Shown here in pieces: positions 1 to 9,943 of a stretch of 64,000 nucleotides of DNA (the stretch's first letter is position 1; every line of letters starts with the position of its first letter). The DNA is from JABMMZ01 sp964438995 (lineage in GTDB: Bacteria; Bacteroidota; Bacteroidia; NS11-12g; UBA955): NCBI GenBank assembly GCA_964438995.1, contig CAYTMQ010000001.1, positions 1 to 64,000 of the forward strand, written 5' to 3'. The notes beneath the pieces were generated by a model, which saw nothing but the letters and a program-made list of their open reading frames with translations, was not told the origin of the DNA and made no database searches. A program made the position numbers and the translations under genes.

Positions 1-17
1 CTAAATTTCAATAATGT

Positions 18-48
18 AAAAAGCACCGGCGAAAGTCGGTGCTTTTTT
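18..48 (+). terminator. Rho-independent terminator
   Basis: An 11-bp perfect stem (18-28 with 37-47) encloses an 8-base loop, and the 3' arm runs into a T tract. The A-rich 5' arm gives the same shape on the other strand. It probably ends a plus-strand gene lying left of the window; 49-263 holds no convincing gene. Confidence 0.85.
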
Positions 49-263
49 AGTTTATACGAGCTTATGTCAATTGGTATGATAAATTGCCTTACTTTAGTTT
101 TTTGTTCGTTAGGCACTAAGTAAATGCTGTTTTATGACATATAGTTTTACTTAAAGTCATAAGATGAATTTTCAACCTAATGATTTAAGAGGGATATGAT
201 AGAATTTATAAAAGTTCTTATATCAGAATACTGCGATTATTAAGCGACAATAATTGGATGCTA

Positions 264-674
264 TTATTTACCATCACTAAAGTCATCAATAATATCGTTT
301 TGTTCGTTAGATGTTATGTGCCCATATATGGTTATTAAAGTAGAATAAATGGCCATACAACCAATTCCAGATACCAACAACAGGTTACCACCGGCCCAAT
401 GCATCAATTTAAAAACTGCGCCTGTGATGATGACAAAACTTGCTACAACTCTTGTTAATTTGATTTGTCTTTTTTTAGATAAAGGGAGGGTATCAATTTT
501 AATAGATTCTTTTTGAGCAAAGAAAATAGAAAACACAAACCACAGTACTAAAACTGCACTGGGTATTAATCTAAATAACATTGCTAGGTAAAGATTACCA
601 GAGTAGTCCCAAAATAATTGTACAATTAGGAGTAAAAAAGCCAACCACAGCAATATGGTTCTAAACAGATACAT
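264..674 (-). CDS. Small four-helix membrane protein with a GldL-like motif
   Basis: This 136-residue protein is mostly hydrophobic, with likely membrane segments near residues 5-22, 30-53, 72-90 and 96-118 and an acidic C-terminal tail. Residues 85-104 (GAVFKLMHWAGG, then a hydrophobic stretch) resemble the conserved N-terminal segment of GldL, the T9SS/gliding motor protein, in which a G-x-x-FK-x-xHWxG pattern precedes the second helix. GldL is longer and has only two such helices, so this is not GldL itself. The same motif occurs in other small Bacteroidota membrane proteins of unknown function. The start lies one base beyond the glyA stop, so the two genes are almost certainly co-transcribed. 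The function is unknown; a link to the T9SS is only an inference from the motif. Confidence 0.75.
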   Translation of the reverse strand: MYLFRTILLWLAFLLLIVQLFWDYSGNLYLAMLFRLIPSAVLVLWFVFSIFFAQKESIKIDTLPLSKKRQIKLTRVVASFVIITGAVFKLMHWAGGNLLLVSGIGCMAIYSTLITIYGHITSNEQNDIIDDFSDGK

Positions 675-675
675 A

Positions 676-1959
676 TTAACTGTATAATGGGAAACGCTTC
701 ATCATTGCGTTTACTTCATGTCTGATAGCAAGTAATTTTGCTTCATCATTGTGATTCATTAAAGCTTCATCTATAAATGCAGCAATAATTGGCATATCAG
801 CTTCTTTCATTCCTCTAGAGGTAACTGCGGGAGTACCTAGACGAATACCAGAAGTCACAAATGGAGAACGGGTTTCAAATGGCACTGTATTTTTATTGAT
901 GGTTATATCACATTTTACAAGTGTATTTTCGGCCAATTTACCAGTAATGGCATCACCTTTAGGTCTGAGGTCAATCAACATCAAATGGTTGTCTGTACCA
1001 CCCGAAATAATTTTATATCCTCTGTCAACCATTGCTTTAGCGAGAGCAGCAGCATTGGCTTTTACTTGATGCATATATGTTTTGTAGTCGGGGTTTAAGG
1101 CTTCACCAAATGCAACTGCTTTAGCTGCAATTACATGCTCTAAAGGACCACCTTGAGTACCTGGGAATACAGCTCCATCTAATATGGCACTCATCATTTT
1201 TGGTTCACCTTTAGGCGTTTTTAAGCCCCATGGATTTTCAAAATCTTTTCCCATCATGATGATACCACCTCTAGGTCCTCTAAGAGTTTTGTGAGTTGTA
1301 GAAGTTACAATATGGCAATGAGGAATAGGATTGTTTAGCAATCCAGCAGCAATTAATCCAGCTGGGTGCGAAATATCAGCCAACAAAATAGCGCCAACAC
1401 TATCAGCAATTTCTCTTAAGGTTTTGTAATCCCAATCTCTGCTATAAGAAGAAGCTCCGCAAATGATCAATTTAGGCTGCTCTCTTTTAGCAATTTCAGC
1501 AATTTTATTAAAGTCGATTCTTCCAGTTTCTTCTTCAACACCATAGAAACTTGGAACATATAATTTCCCTGAAAAATTAACAGGAGAACCATGAGTTAAG
1601 TGACCACCATGACTTAAATCAAAACCTAGAATTTTATCTCCAGGGTTAAGGCAGGCCAACATGACAGCTGCATTTGCTTGAGCTCCACTATGAGGTTGAA
1701 CGTTAGCCCATTCAGCACCAAATAGTTCTTTTAATCTATCTATAGCCAATTGTTCAACTTGGTCAACTATTTCGCAACCTCCATAATACCGTTTACCTGG
1801 AAGGCCTTCTGCATATTTATTGGTTAAAACTGAGCCCATTGCTTCCATAACTTGTTTAGAAACAAAGTTTTCTGAAGCAATTAATTCGATTCCATGCTCT
1901 TGGCGATTTAATTCTTTTTGAATTAAATCAAATACCATTGTGTCTCTTTGTGTGGTCAT
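676..1959 (-). CDS. glyA: Serine hydroxymethyltransferase
   Basis: A PLP-dependent cytosolic enzyme that interconverts serine and glycine, loading one-carbon units onto tetrahydrofolate. From the chosen start it is about 427 residues, the usual length. Conserved landmarks are IELIASENFVS near the N-terminus, NKYAEGLPGKRYYGG, the HSGAQAN segment and the PLP-lysine motif STTHKTLRGPRGG (Lys near residue 224). I place the start at the ATG giving MTTQRDT. A TTG four codons upstream would be in frame, but its bases form the end of a TATCTTTG promoter box. A small membrane gene follows one base after the stop. Confidence 0.97.
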   Translation of the reverse strand: MTTQRDTMVFDLIQKELNRQEHGIELIASENFVSKQVMEAMGSVLTNKYAEGLPGKRYYGGCEIVDQVEQLAIDRLKELFGAEWANVQPHSGAQANAAVMLACLNPGDKILGFDLSHGGHLTHGSPVNFSGKLYVPSFYGVEEETGRIDFNKIAEIAKREQPKLIICGASSYSRDWDYKTLREIADSVGAILLADISHPAGLIAAGLLNNPIPHCHIVTSTTHKTLRGPRGGIIMMGKDFENPWGLKTPKGEPKMMSAILDGAVFPGTQGGPLEHVIAAKAVAFGEALNPDYKTYMHQVKANAAALAKAMVDRGYKIISGGTDNHLMLIDLRPKGDAITGKLAENTLVKCDITINKNTVPFETRSPFVTSGIRLGTPAVTSRGMKEADMPIIAAFIDEALMNHNDEAKLLAIRHEVNAMMKRFPLYS

Positions 1960-1968
1960 TTTGAGAGG

Positions 1969-1976
1969 CAAAGATA
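1969..1976 (-). promoter_or_regulatory. glyA -7 promoter box (TATCTTTG)
   Basis: Read on the minus strand this is an exact match to the Bacteroidota -7 consensus TAnnTTTG. Only nine bases separate it from the glyA ATG, so the mRNA should be leaderless or nearly so. I see no clear upstream TTG element. Confidence 0.6.
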
Positions 1977-2025
1977 TTTAAAGTTTTTTAAATCTTATTT
2001 TTTTTGTAAAAAGTTCATATTCATT

Positions 2026-2033
2026 TATATTTG
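2026..2033 (+). promoter_or_regulatory. -7 promoter box (TATATTTG) of the giant surface protein
   Basis: An exact TAnnTTTG match lies five bases before the TTG start codon at 2039, so transcription would begin at or next to the start codon. Confidence 0.55.
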
Positions 2034-2038
2034 TTGGA

Positions 2039-5000
2039 TTGACAAAAAGCTACTTTCTTAAAATTACTTTTTTTCTAATATGTTCTTTGATTACGGCGGT
2101 GACTATCAACGCCCAAGGGAATCGTTTAAGCTTTCAAATTTACGAACCTAAAAACTTATCTATTTGTGGCTTAGTTGATTCGTGTAATATAGAAGTATAT
2201 AATATTTCATCTGGTCCAGTTAATTCTATCACTGTAAAAGTCAATTTACCACCAGGCATTTACTATTTAAAAAATTCATTGGTTGGAACTGGATTATCAG
2301 AAGTAAACGTTTCTAACTTAAACCAGCCAATTTTTGGTTTACCAAACTTAGCTTTGGCAAAGAATAGCAAGTTTAAAATAAGATTAACAGCAGATTGTAA
2401 CTTACTGACCTACCTTAACTCCAACAGCACACCATCTATAAGTGTAAGGGCTGATTATACTGGAAATTATGATGTTGCTACATCAATACCTTTTGCAATA
2501 AAAGTACCATCTGTGCAGTATGGAACCATCACAAATTTGTCTTATACTGGAGATATCGGTTCAAAGTTTTCAAGAAGTATTACCATTGGTAATTTTGGCA
2601 AAGGCCCATTAAAGGAGATTAAACTAGTAAGGTATAATGGCAAGGATGTTCAAACCTATTATGTAAGTAAAGGTACGACAGTTTTTAAGGGAGATACAAT
2701 TACGACTACTTTTGGTACTGCATTTTTTAAAACCATAGGAAACAATGATACTTTTCTAGATCAAAATGAAACCATAACTTTTATAGATTCTAGTGTTATA
2801 AAAGGATGTAAGTCTTTGAATACAAATTTTGAATTGACATGGGGATGTGGTGGTAAAAATTGTCAAGTTACGAAAATATCTGGTGCTGCATTGATTAGCA
2901 ATAAAACACCTAATTTAAAGGCAATTCCATTGCCTGTTAGCCCGACATGCTATAACAACAACACATTTAAAACAGAAATAAGATATGTCAATATTGGTAG
3001 TATGACGGCAATATCGCCTAGGTTTTCAATTTCATCTAATTATGCTTATATGTTTTCAAGTTTTGATACTCAAAGCATACGATATAAAATTGGATATAAA
3101 GGAACTTTGATGAGACCAATAAAAGACAGCACGACTGGTTCTTACAATGCTGGCTATTATGGATGTATTGGTTTGTATCCGATTGGTTTATTTAGAATAA
3201 GAACTCAAGATATAAAGCCTAATGACACCATCTACATCACTTGGAACACGACCTCATGCACACCTCCAAATTGCAGCAATGCAAGTATGGTAGTTAATAG
3301 CTGGGCATATTATGCAGAATACAAAGACCAGTGTAGCAATCTTAAAACGATATCATGGACATGGGGAAAAGTATATGATCAACATTATTTCTTAGGTTCA
3401 TCTTTTGTTCCGACCGATTTGGTAAACAATCAAATTGGTGAGTTTAGAACGTATATCAATTCAATTGCTTTGTTAAACAGAAGTTCATCTGCATCATATG
3501 CTGTTGATATAATCATACCAAAAGGATTGTCGCATTCCAAACAAAAATCGGATTTGTATTTCATCAATTCGGATTTAACAGCTTATTGGAATCCAGATAG
3601 TATAGTTCAAAAAGGCGATACAATTAGAGGGTATTTTCCTCATCCTGTGCCAATCAATCTTGTTGGTGCCGAAATGGTCTATTATTTAAAAGCTGATTGT
3701 TCAAAAGCAGGTTCGAATGGATTTCAGAATGTAACAACCATCATTAAATACACCCCTGATAAATCTTGTGGAGCCAAAGAATGGTTGACTTTGAATTGCC
3801 AAACTCAACAAATAAAAATTCACTGTATCAATAACTGTGCAGGTGGTTTGAAGTTTAGAAATTTTAAAATTCAAAGAATCAGTTATGGCCGACCGGATAA
3901 CGATAACGATGGAAAACCTGACGTTAGTGGATTGATAGATACAACAAAAACGAGAGAAGAAAGATGTTTTGTTGGAGATACCATAGAGAGTATTTTTCAA
4001 GGAGTAGTTAAGAGAACATCTTCAATAATTAGTTGGAGAAACGTCTACCTCGAGAGCATTGTAACCAATGGGAAAAACATTGATATAGTAAGTATTCAGT
4101 TATTGGTCTGGAGAAGAGGTGTAACACTCAATACTATTTGCAATCAAGTAAAAAGTTGGAAAACCATTAGCGGCAATAATGCGACATTTAAGATAGACAT
4201 TAGTACAGACTCACTTTTAAGTTGTGTAAGCTCTGGATTTAGATATAACAACGATGATAGTGTTATTGTCAAAGTAAAGTACAAGGTGAATGGAAACATA
4301 GGACCAACAAGTCAGAATCTTATTTTTAACAATAGATTTTATACCAGTAATGTTGTGAATCCAACGAGTAGTTCTAATAAGTTTCAATGTGATACTTTTT
4401 CTGGTCAAATGATTTTGACCGGGTATTATTTTACCACATGTTGTAACGAAGCATATCCAGTGAATTCATGTGGAACAATAAGCGTCAACAATTACTATTA
4501 TTTAGGTATTGGCGGAGCCAGTTATGGAGGCAATAATTATTTCCCTTATGAGTACCGAAATTTTGCCAAAATCAAGGCCATAAGGTTTTATGTTCCTACG
4601 GGATTAAAGTTGAAGAAGGCAACTTTTGTACAATATAGGACCAGTGGATCGAATAAGACAACGACTGAATTAAAAGATACTATATCACCACTAAATAGCA
4701 ATAGCAATCCTTTGGTTTTTGATGTTTCTAGATATTACAAAGATTCAGGCGGAATTGTTAATTTGAGTGATGATGGATTTCATGGATACTTCTTGGCACA
4801 GTTAGACCCTAGTTGTGAAATTCAAACAGGTAATAATGTCAATCTAAAATACGATTTTATATTTGAAAGAAAAGGTACTTTAAAATCAGGTTATGATACT
4901 GTAACGGCAGGATATAACGATCAAATAGTATACAATAAACCTGTATTTACTGTTAAACCAATCTCCCCCACAATTTATGCGGCCCAAGATACTGCTGAAT

Positions 5001-8000
5001 GGGAGGTAGTATTTACAAATTTCTCTAGCAGTTTTAGCAATACCAATACTTGGTTTTCTGCGGATAATAGTGGGGCAATTAAATTGGTTCAAATAAAGGA
5101 CGCAGGAGTCAAAGACACTTTGATGCCTTCTACCAATCAGGTATATAGGCTAGGCACCATTCCTTATAATGGTTCTAGAAAGTTCAAAGTTAGGGCCATC
5201 TATAATTCATGCAATAAAGATAGTTTAATTCTATATGCTGGCTGGAATTGTACAGGTTATCCTCAGGATATTGCCACGTATCCATGTACAAAAGAACGTG
5301 TTTCTTTATACTTAGAGCCTCAAAATACGCAGTATCAAGTAAGTTTATATGACTCTGTAAAAACTGCTGATTTATGTGCATCAACTCCATATACAATGAC
5401 CATAGAAAATATTGGTGCAACTGTAGGTTACAACACTAGGGCCTTATTGAGTTTGCCAATAGGCATGACAGTTGAATCGGGGTCATGTTATATGAAGTAT
5501 CCTCATAAAAATTCTAAAACCTCATTACCTAATCCCAGTCTTGTAAGCGGAACCACTTATGAATGGAATCTGTCAACTATAAGTTCTCAGATAGGAGGAG
5601 GTTTTAAAGGAATCAGTGATACAAATAAAAATAAAATCATTATATACTTTAGGGTTAAAACCTCATGTGATTATTCGAGTGGAAATTATATCAGAGCAAG
5701 TGCCTCAGGAAATATAAAATGTGGCAACCCGATTTCTGTTTATCCAGCAATTAGTAATCCGTTAAACATAAAAGGTGTTACAAGGCCTTATTACACTTTG
5801 TTGAAGGTCGAATCTGACTCTATTTTTCCATGCGAAAAGGCAAGTAAAGTAAGGGTTAAAATCATCAATTTAGGTCCTAGTAAAACAGGAACGGAGGATA
5901 AGTATCAAGTTGTATTATTGCCTGGTATGAGCTATCAGTCGAGCTTATACAATGGCATTTATAATGCGCCAAATAACAGCCTAACTTCTATAAGAAATAT
6001 TAATGGTGCAAGTGAAGTAGAATTCAGTTTAAAAGACAGCATTCCTGCAGGTGATAGCATGAGTTTTGAATTCGGTTTTGATAGTGACAGCAGATATTTG
6101 AATTGTGGTGCAGTTGATCTATACAGTCAAGCTGCAGTTAAGCAAGAAGTGACTTGTGTTTCAAACAATACAAAATGTAAAATCAATGTGGTTACTGGCA
6201 ACAATAACATCAGACCATTGGTGGTAAAAGGCTCTATTAATTTCACCAAACTAAGTTCAAGCTTAAGCGGCACAGTTAATGATTCTGAGCAATTGAATTT
6301 AAAATTCAGAATCAATAATGTTGGAAGTGCAGTTAGTAATACAAAAACGCTAGTCTATAAAATTCTATTTGACAAAGATGCCTCGGGGACTGCCAATAAA
6401 GGAGATATTGAAGTGTTTAAGGATACATTTAAAGGTGGAATAAGTTTATCTGGATTTGTTGATGTAAGTAAGAATCTAAAAGTTAAAGCTGGTCAATCAT
6501 GTGCCTTGTTTATTGCTTTAGATTCTAGCAGTTGCAGTTGTAATTTTACCTATTCAAAATTTCCAGTTCCTGCACTTAGCAACGCTGGTCCGGATAAAAC
6601 GTTATGCAGTGGCGACACATTGATTTTAGGACAGAAAGTTGTTAAAGGATATAAGTATCTCTGGATACCGGGAGGAGAATTTAAATCTGATACTTTAGCG
6701 CAACCTAAGGGTCTAGTTGAAAATACGGATACAGTTGGAATAGTTAAAAAGTATATTCTAACTACTTATAGAGGCCAATGTGTAAGTAAAGATACAGTCA
6801 ATGTATTTATTTATAAAAATCCAGAAATAAACATTTTACAATCTGATACAGAGGTTTGCGAAAGTAAGCAAGTAAAGCTTAAGGCAATAGCAAGAAGTGG
6901 CACAGGAGGCCTAACACTGAAATGGTGGCCTGCAACTTCTGTAAAAGACAGTGTTGGACTGAACACAACTTCACAAGTAAATACTACGACAAAACTAATA
7001 GGATACATAACCGATTCAAAGGGATGTAGAGCTAAAGATTCTCTGACCATTACGGTTCATCAAAATCCAATAGCTAAATATACTTATCCTGAAACTTGTC
7101 TTGGATTACCTCTTCTCTTGCAAGATTCGACCACCTTAGTTGGAGATACAATTTCTTATAGGAAATGGACTTTTGAAGGAATAGATACCTTAAATATAAA
7201 ACAATGGCAAGTCGATTTAAATAACAATGTAGATGGCTATGCTCAATTGGTTGTTTTATCTTCTTTTGGATGTGCAGATACTATGTCAGGCATGGTATCG
7301 TTGAATCCATATCCAGTTGCTGATTTTAACTTTAAGAATGTCTGCTTTGGTGATAGCATATCTTTTAAAAATCTTTCAAGCATTAGTTCAGGTACTATTG
7401 CTGATTTTGAATGGCTATATGGTGATGGTAATTCATCAAGTTCTTTAGAGAGCAAACACAGATATAATTTGGCAGATACTTATAGTGTAGAACTAATAGT
7501 CAATAGCACTAAAAATTGTAGAGATACTATAGTAAAGAATGCAATTGTTTATGAAGTTCCAAAAGCCAGTTTCTTAGTTCCAAATGTTTGTTTGGGAGAT
7601 AGTGTCTCAACCATAAATTTAAGTACAATAAACAATGATTCAATTCAAGACCATTTATGGAAAATAGAATCAAATACCATCAATCTTAAAGAGATCAAAT
7701 ATTTATTCAAGAAAGATTCGACTTATACTTTGAAATTGATTACTTCTACTAGTAATGGTTGTACTGATAGCACATTAAGAACCATTACTATTTATCCAAA
7801 TCCAATAGCAAAATATACAGTTAAGAATGTTTGTGAATTGGATTCAAGTTTTGTTTATGATGCATCCTCCATTCGTTCTGGATTCATAGTAAAGTATGAC
7901 TATCTTATCAGTGATGGTAAATCATACACGACAAAGGACTTTAAGCATCTATTCAATACAGGAGATACTTTTAATATTGAACAAATTATAGAATCCAATT

Positions 8001-9298
8001 TTGGATGTAGAGATACCTTTACTAATTCGACAATCGTTTATCCAAAAATACAAGCCGACTTTAAAATACAAGACGTTTGTTTGTACGATTCTGTTAACAT
8101 TTTTGATAATAGTCAGTTTGTACATACATCAATTGATAAATGGATATATGTGTTTGAGAACAATGACACATCATTTGTAGTTAACCCTTCTTACAAATAC
8201 AGTAAAGAAGGCACATATACCATCAAACAGATAGTCTATAGCAAGGAACAATGTATGTATGATACCTTTAAAAATGTAACGATTTATCCTATTCCTAAAA
8301 CCGATTTTTCAGATTCGAATAAATGTGTAGACAATCAATTTAGTTTCTATTCTAAATCAACTATTTCAACAGGTAATATTGTTTCATACAGCTGGAATTT
8401 TGGAGACAATACATCATCCATAATTAGAGACCCCAATCATGTATTTCCTGGATCTGGTGATTTTAAAGTTAAACTAAAAATTAGCAGTGATTTTGGGTGT
8501 CTTGACTCAATCGAAAAGACAGTAAAAAGTTATCCTGAAGTAGTTGTTAAATTTGGCAAATACAATGTTTGTTATGGAGACCCAATCTTCTTTACAGACT
8601 CTAGTATTGTTCCAAGTTCAAGTGTAAAAAAGTATGCATGGAATTTTGGTGATAACTCTACTTCAAACTTAAAAGACCCAATTCATCAATACAAAGACAG
8701 TGGTGTGTTTATAGTTAAATTGAACATCACCACATCATACGATTGTGATTATGATACCAGTTCAAGTGTTCAAGTCTATCCAGTTCCAGTTGCTAAATTT
8801 ATCAATGATCCAGATCAAGGGACTATTGTAAATCCGGAGATTCAATTTACAGATATGAGTATAGGCGCAGATACCATCAGATATGACTTAGGTGATGGTA
8901 AAATGTCGAATATGAGAAATCTGTCTAACAGTTATCCAGACAGCGGTTCATTTAGAATCATTCAGTATGCTTCAAACACATTCAACTGTAAAGATACATT
9001 CACTAAAGACATTAGGATTCGGTACATGTATGTCTTTAATACACCAACAGCATTTAGTCCTAATGATGATGGCACCAATGATGTCTATGCCCCAGGAGGT
9101 ATAGGTTTTACCCAATATTCTATGTGGATTTTCAACCGTTGGGGAGAAATGATATATGAAACAACTGATGGTAAACCTTGGGATGGTAAATATGCAGGAG
9201 AGCTAGTTATGCCTGATGTTTATGCGGTAACCTACAAAGTGAGAGATTACAAAGGAAGATGGCATTATTACAGTGCAACATTTACTTTATTGCGATAA
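2039..9298 (+). CDS. Giant T9SS type B surface protein with DUF11-like and PKD domains
   Basis: A 2419-residue exported protein. A signal peptide ends near residue 26 (TINAQ). The first two thirds are Cys-rich beta-sandwich repeats resembling DUF11/CARDB modules (for example NIGATVGYNTRALLSLPIGM). They include a calcium-loop-like stretch, DNDNDGKPD, near residue 618 and an EF-hand-like DKDASGTANKGD near 1443. Two Ig/PKD-like modules follow at about 1515-1675. Then come eight PKD-like repeats of about 81 residues, each opening with a P-x-A/D-F-x-x-x-N-x-C pattern and several with WNFGDN. Residues about 2329-2419 (TAFSPNDDGTND, IFNRWGE, WDGKY) form the gliding-motility-associated C-terminal domain, the type B T9SS signal. 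It is probably attached to or released at the cell surface as an adhesin. The start is TTG; no other start fits the signal peptide. Confidence 0.93.
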   Translation: MTKSYFLKITFFLICSLITAVTINAQGNRLSFQIYEPKNLSICGLVDSCNIEVYNISSGPVNSITVKVNLPPGIYYLKNSLVGTGLSEVNVSNLNQPIFGLPNLALAKNSKFKIRLTADCNLLTYLNSNSTPSISVRADYTGNYDVATSIPFAIKVPSVQYGTITNLSYTGDIGSKFSRSITIGNFGKGPLKEIKLVRYNGKDVQTYYVSKGTTVFKGDTITTTFGTAFFKTIGNNDTFLDQNETITFIDSSVIKGCKSLNTNFELTWGCGGKNCQVTKISGAALISNKTPNLKAIPLPVSPTCYNNNTFKTEIRYVNIGSMTAISPRFSISSNYAYMFSSFDTQSIRYKIGYKGTLMRPIKDSTTGSYNAGYYGCIGLYPIGLFRIRTQDIKPNDTIYITWNTTSCTPPNCSNASMVVNSWAYYAEYKDQCSNLKTISWTWGKVYDQHYFLGSSFVPTDLVNNQIGEFRTYINSIALLNRSSSASYAVDIIIPKGLSHSKQKSDLYFINSDLTAYWNPDSIVQKGDTIRGYFPHPVPINLVGAEMVYYLKADCSKAGSNGFQNVTTIIKYTPDKSCGAKEWLTLNCQTQQIKIHCINNCAGGLKFRNFKIQRISYGRPDNDNDGKPDVSGLIDTTKTREERCFVGDTIESIFQGVVKRTSSIISWRNVYLESIVTNGKNIDIVSIQLLVWRRGVTLNTICNQVKSWKTISGNNATFKIDISTDSLLSCVSSGFRYNNDDSVIVKVKYKVNGNIGPTSQNLIFNNRFYTSNVVNPTSSSNKFQCDTFSGQMILTGYYFTTCCNEAYPVNSCGTISVNNYYYLGIGGASYGGNNYFPYEYRNFAKIKAIRFYVPTGLKLKKATFVQYRTSGSNKTTTELKDTISPLNSNSNPLVFDVSRYYKDSGGIVNLSDDGFHGYFLAQLDPSCEIQTGNNVNLKYDFIFERKGTLKSGYDTVTAGYNDQIVYNKPVFTVKPISPTIYAAQDTAEWEVVFTNFSSSFSNTNTWFSADNSGAIKLVQIKDAGVKDTLMPSTNQVYRLGTIPYNGSRKFKVRAIYNSCNKDSLILYAGWNCTGYPQDIATYPCTKERVSLYLEPQNTQYQVSLYDSVKTADLCASTPYTMTIENIGATVGYNTRALLSLPIGMTVESGSCYMKYPHKNSKTSLPNPSLVSGTTYEWNLSTISSQIGGGFKGISDTNKNKIIIYFRVKTSCDYSSGNYIRASASGNIKCGNPISVYPAISNPLNIKGVTRPYYTLLKVESDSIFPCEKASKVRVKIINLGPSKTGTEDKYQVVLLPGMSYQSSLYNGIYNAPNNSLTSIRNINGASEVEFSLKDSIPAGDSMSFEFGFDSDSRYLNCGAVDLYSQAAVKQEVTCVSNNTKCKINVVTGNNNIRPLVVKGSINFTKLSSSLSGTVNDSEQLNLKFRINNVGSAVSNTKTLVYKILFDKDASGTANKGDIEVFKDTFKGGISLSGFVDVSKNLKVKAGQSCALFIALDSSSCSCNFTYSKFPVPALSNAGPDKTLCSGDTLILGQKVVKGYKYLWIPGGEFKSDTLAQPKGLVENTDTVGIVKKYILTTYRGQCVSKDTVNVFIYKNPEINILQSDTEVCESKQVKLKAIARSGTGGLTLKWWPATSVKDSVGLNTTSQVNTTTKLIGYITDSKGCRAKDSLTITVHQNPIAKYTYPETCLGLPLLLQDSTTLVGDTISYRKWTFEGIDTLNIKQWQVDLNNNVDGYAQLVVLSSFGCADTMSGMVSLNPYPVADFNFKNVCFGDSISFKNLSSISSGTIADFEWLYGDGNSSSSLESKHRYNLADTYSVELIVNSTKNCRDTIVKNAIVYEVPKASFLVPNVCLGDSVSTINLSTINNDSIQDHLWKIESNTINLKEIKYLFKKDSTYTLKLITSTSNGCTDSTLRTITIYPNPIAKYTVKNVCELDSSFVYDASSIRSGFIVKYDYLISDGKSYTTKDFKHLFNTGDTFNIEQIIESNFGCRDTFTNSTIVYPKIQADFKIQDVCLYDSVNIFDNSQFVHTSIDKWIYVFENNDTSFVVNPSYKYSKEGTYTIKQIVYSKEQCMYDTFKNVTIYPIPKTDFSDSNKCVDNQFSFYSKSTISTGNIVSYSWNFGDNTSSIIRDPNHVFPGSGDFKVKLKISSDFGCLDSIEKTVKSYPEVVVKFGKYNVCYGDPIFFTDSSIVPSSSVKKYAWNFGDNSTSNLKDPIHQYKDSGVFIVKLNITTSYDCDYDTSSSVQVYPVPVAKFINDPDQGTIVNPEIQFTDMSIGADTIRYDLGDGKMSNMRNLSNSYPDSGSFRIIQYASNTFNCKDTFTKDIRIRYMYVFNTPTAFSPNDDGTNDVYAPGGIGFTQYSMWIFNRWGEMIYETTDGKPWDGKYAGELVMPDVYAVTYKVRDYKGRWHYYSATFTLLR
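7070..9020 (+). repeat. Eight in-frame PKD repeats of about 243 bp
   Basis: Within the giant surface protein, repeat units begin near 7070, 7312, 7555, 7797, 8041, 8290, 8533 and 8776. Unit boundaries are marked at protein level by a Y-P-x-P segment followed by a conserved Cys. The DNA is diverged, so this is an old protein repeat rather than a recombinogenic DNA repeat. Confidence 0.8.
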
Positions 9299-9311
9299 TT
9301 TAAAATTATTG

Positions 9312-9319
9312 TATATTTG
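9312..9319 (+). promoter_or_regulatory. -7 promoter box (TATATTTG) for the small T9SS protein
   Basis: An exact TAnnTTTG box lies 13 bases after the stop of the giant gene. A naive TTG start at 9317 falls inside it; the better TTG start at 9329 is nine bases downstream. Confidence 0.55.
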
Positions 9320-9328
9320 CAATACACA

Positions 9329-9943
9329 TTGGCACACAAATACGTATTTAAGGGATTATTAGCCTTTATTTTTCTTTATACAGGCTCAGTCTATGCTCAG
9401 TTAACACCTAAGCTAAACAAGTTTACCATTCAAAATAGGCAAGGTATCGTGTATTTAGATTGGACCATGTCAAGTGGAAGTATTTGTTTGGGTATTACCA
9501 TTGAAAAGTCAACCGATTCTATTAATTTTAAAGAAGTGGGTAGCATTTCGGGTATTTGTGGCAACCTTACCAAACCTGCCACATACGCATTTCAGGATGA
9601 GAACCCATTACTTAATCAGAAGACTTATTATAGATTAAACTACAATGGCTTTGGGTATTCTGAAGTTTTAAGTATAGTTGTTATCTATGTTCAAAAGAAC
9701 GATTACGAAGTCAATCCCAATCCTTCAGCTGGAGCTACAACTGTCAACTTTTTCAATCCAAAGGGAGATGTACATCATATGAAAATATTGAATTTATCTG
9801 GAACTGAAGTCATGACATTAGAGAGTAGCGAAGAGCACTTTATAATTGAATCTGGTGTTCTTGAAGCAGGTATATATCAATTTATGATATACAACGACAC
9901 TTATACCAATGTAGTCAATGGTAGATTGATTATTTCTAGATAA
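9329..9943 (+). CDS. T9SS type A sorting-domain protein
   Basis: About 204 residues starting at TTG (MAHKYVFKGLLAF...), with a signal peptide ending at SVYAQ. A short beta-sandwich region (LDWTMSSGSI...ITIEKSTDSINF) resembles modules that often precede the sorting signal. The C-terminal 75 residues fit the type A T9SS domain: VNPNPSAGATTVNF, then MKILNLSGTEVM, then LEAGIYQFMI. I chose the start at 9329 because the upstream TTG overlaps the promoter box. It lies directly after the giant surface protein and may be a partner or minor surface component. Its stop abuts that of the convergent gene. Confidence 0.85.
   Translation: MAHKYVFKGLLAFIFLYTGSVYAQLTPKLNKFTIQNRQGIVYLDWTMSSGSICLGITIEKSTDSINFKEVGSISGICGNLTKPATYAFQDENPLLNQKTYYRLNYNGFGYSEVLSIVVIYVQKNDYEVNPNPSAGATTVNFFNPKGDVHHMKILNLSGTEVMTLESSEEHFIIESGVLEAGIYQFMIYNDTYTNVVNGRLIISR

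Noticed and set aside
49..263. Search for a small gene or RNA in the left intergenic region
   Set aside because: No reading frame with a plausible start, no stable structure and no promoter box were convincing.
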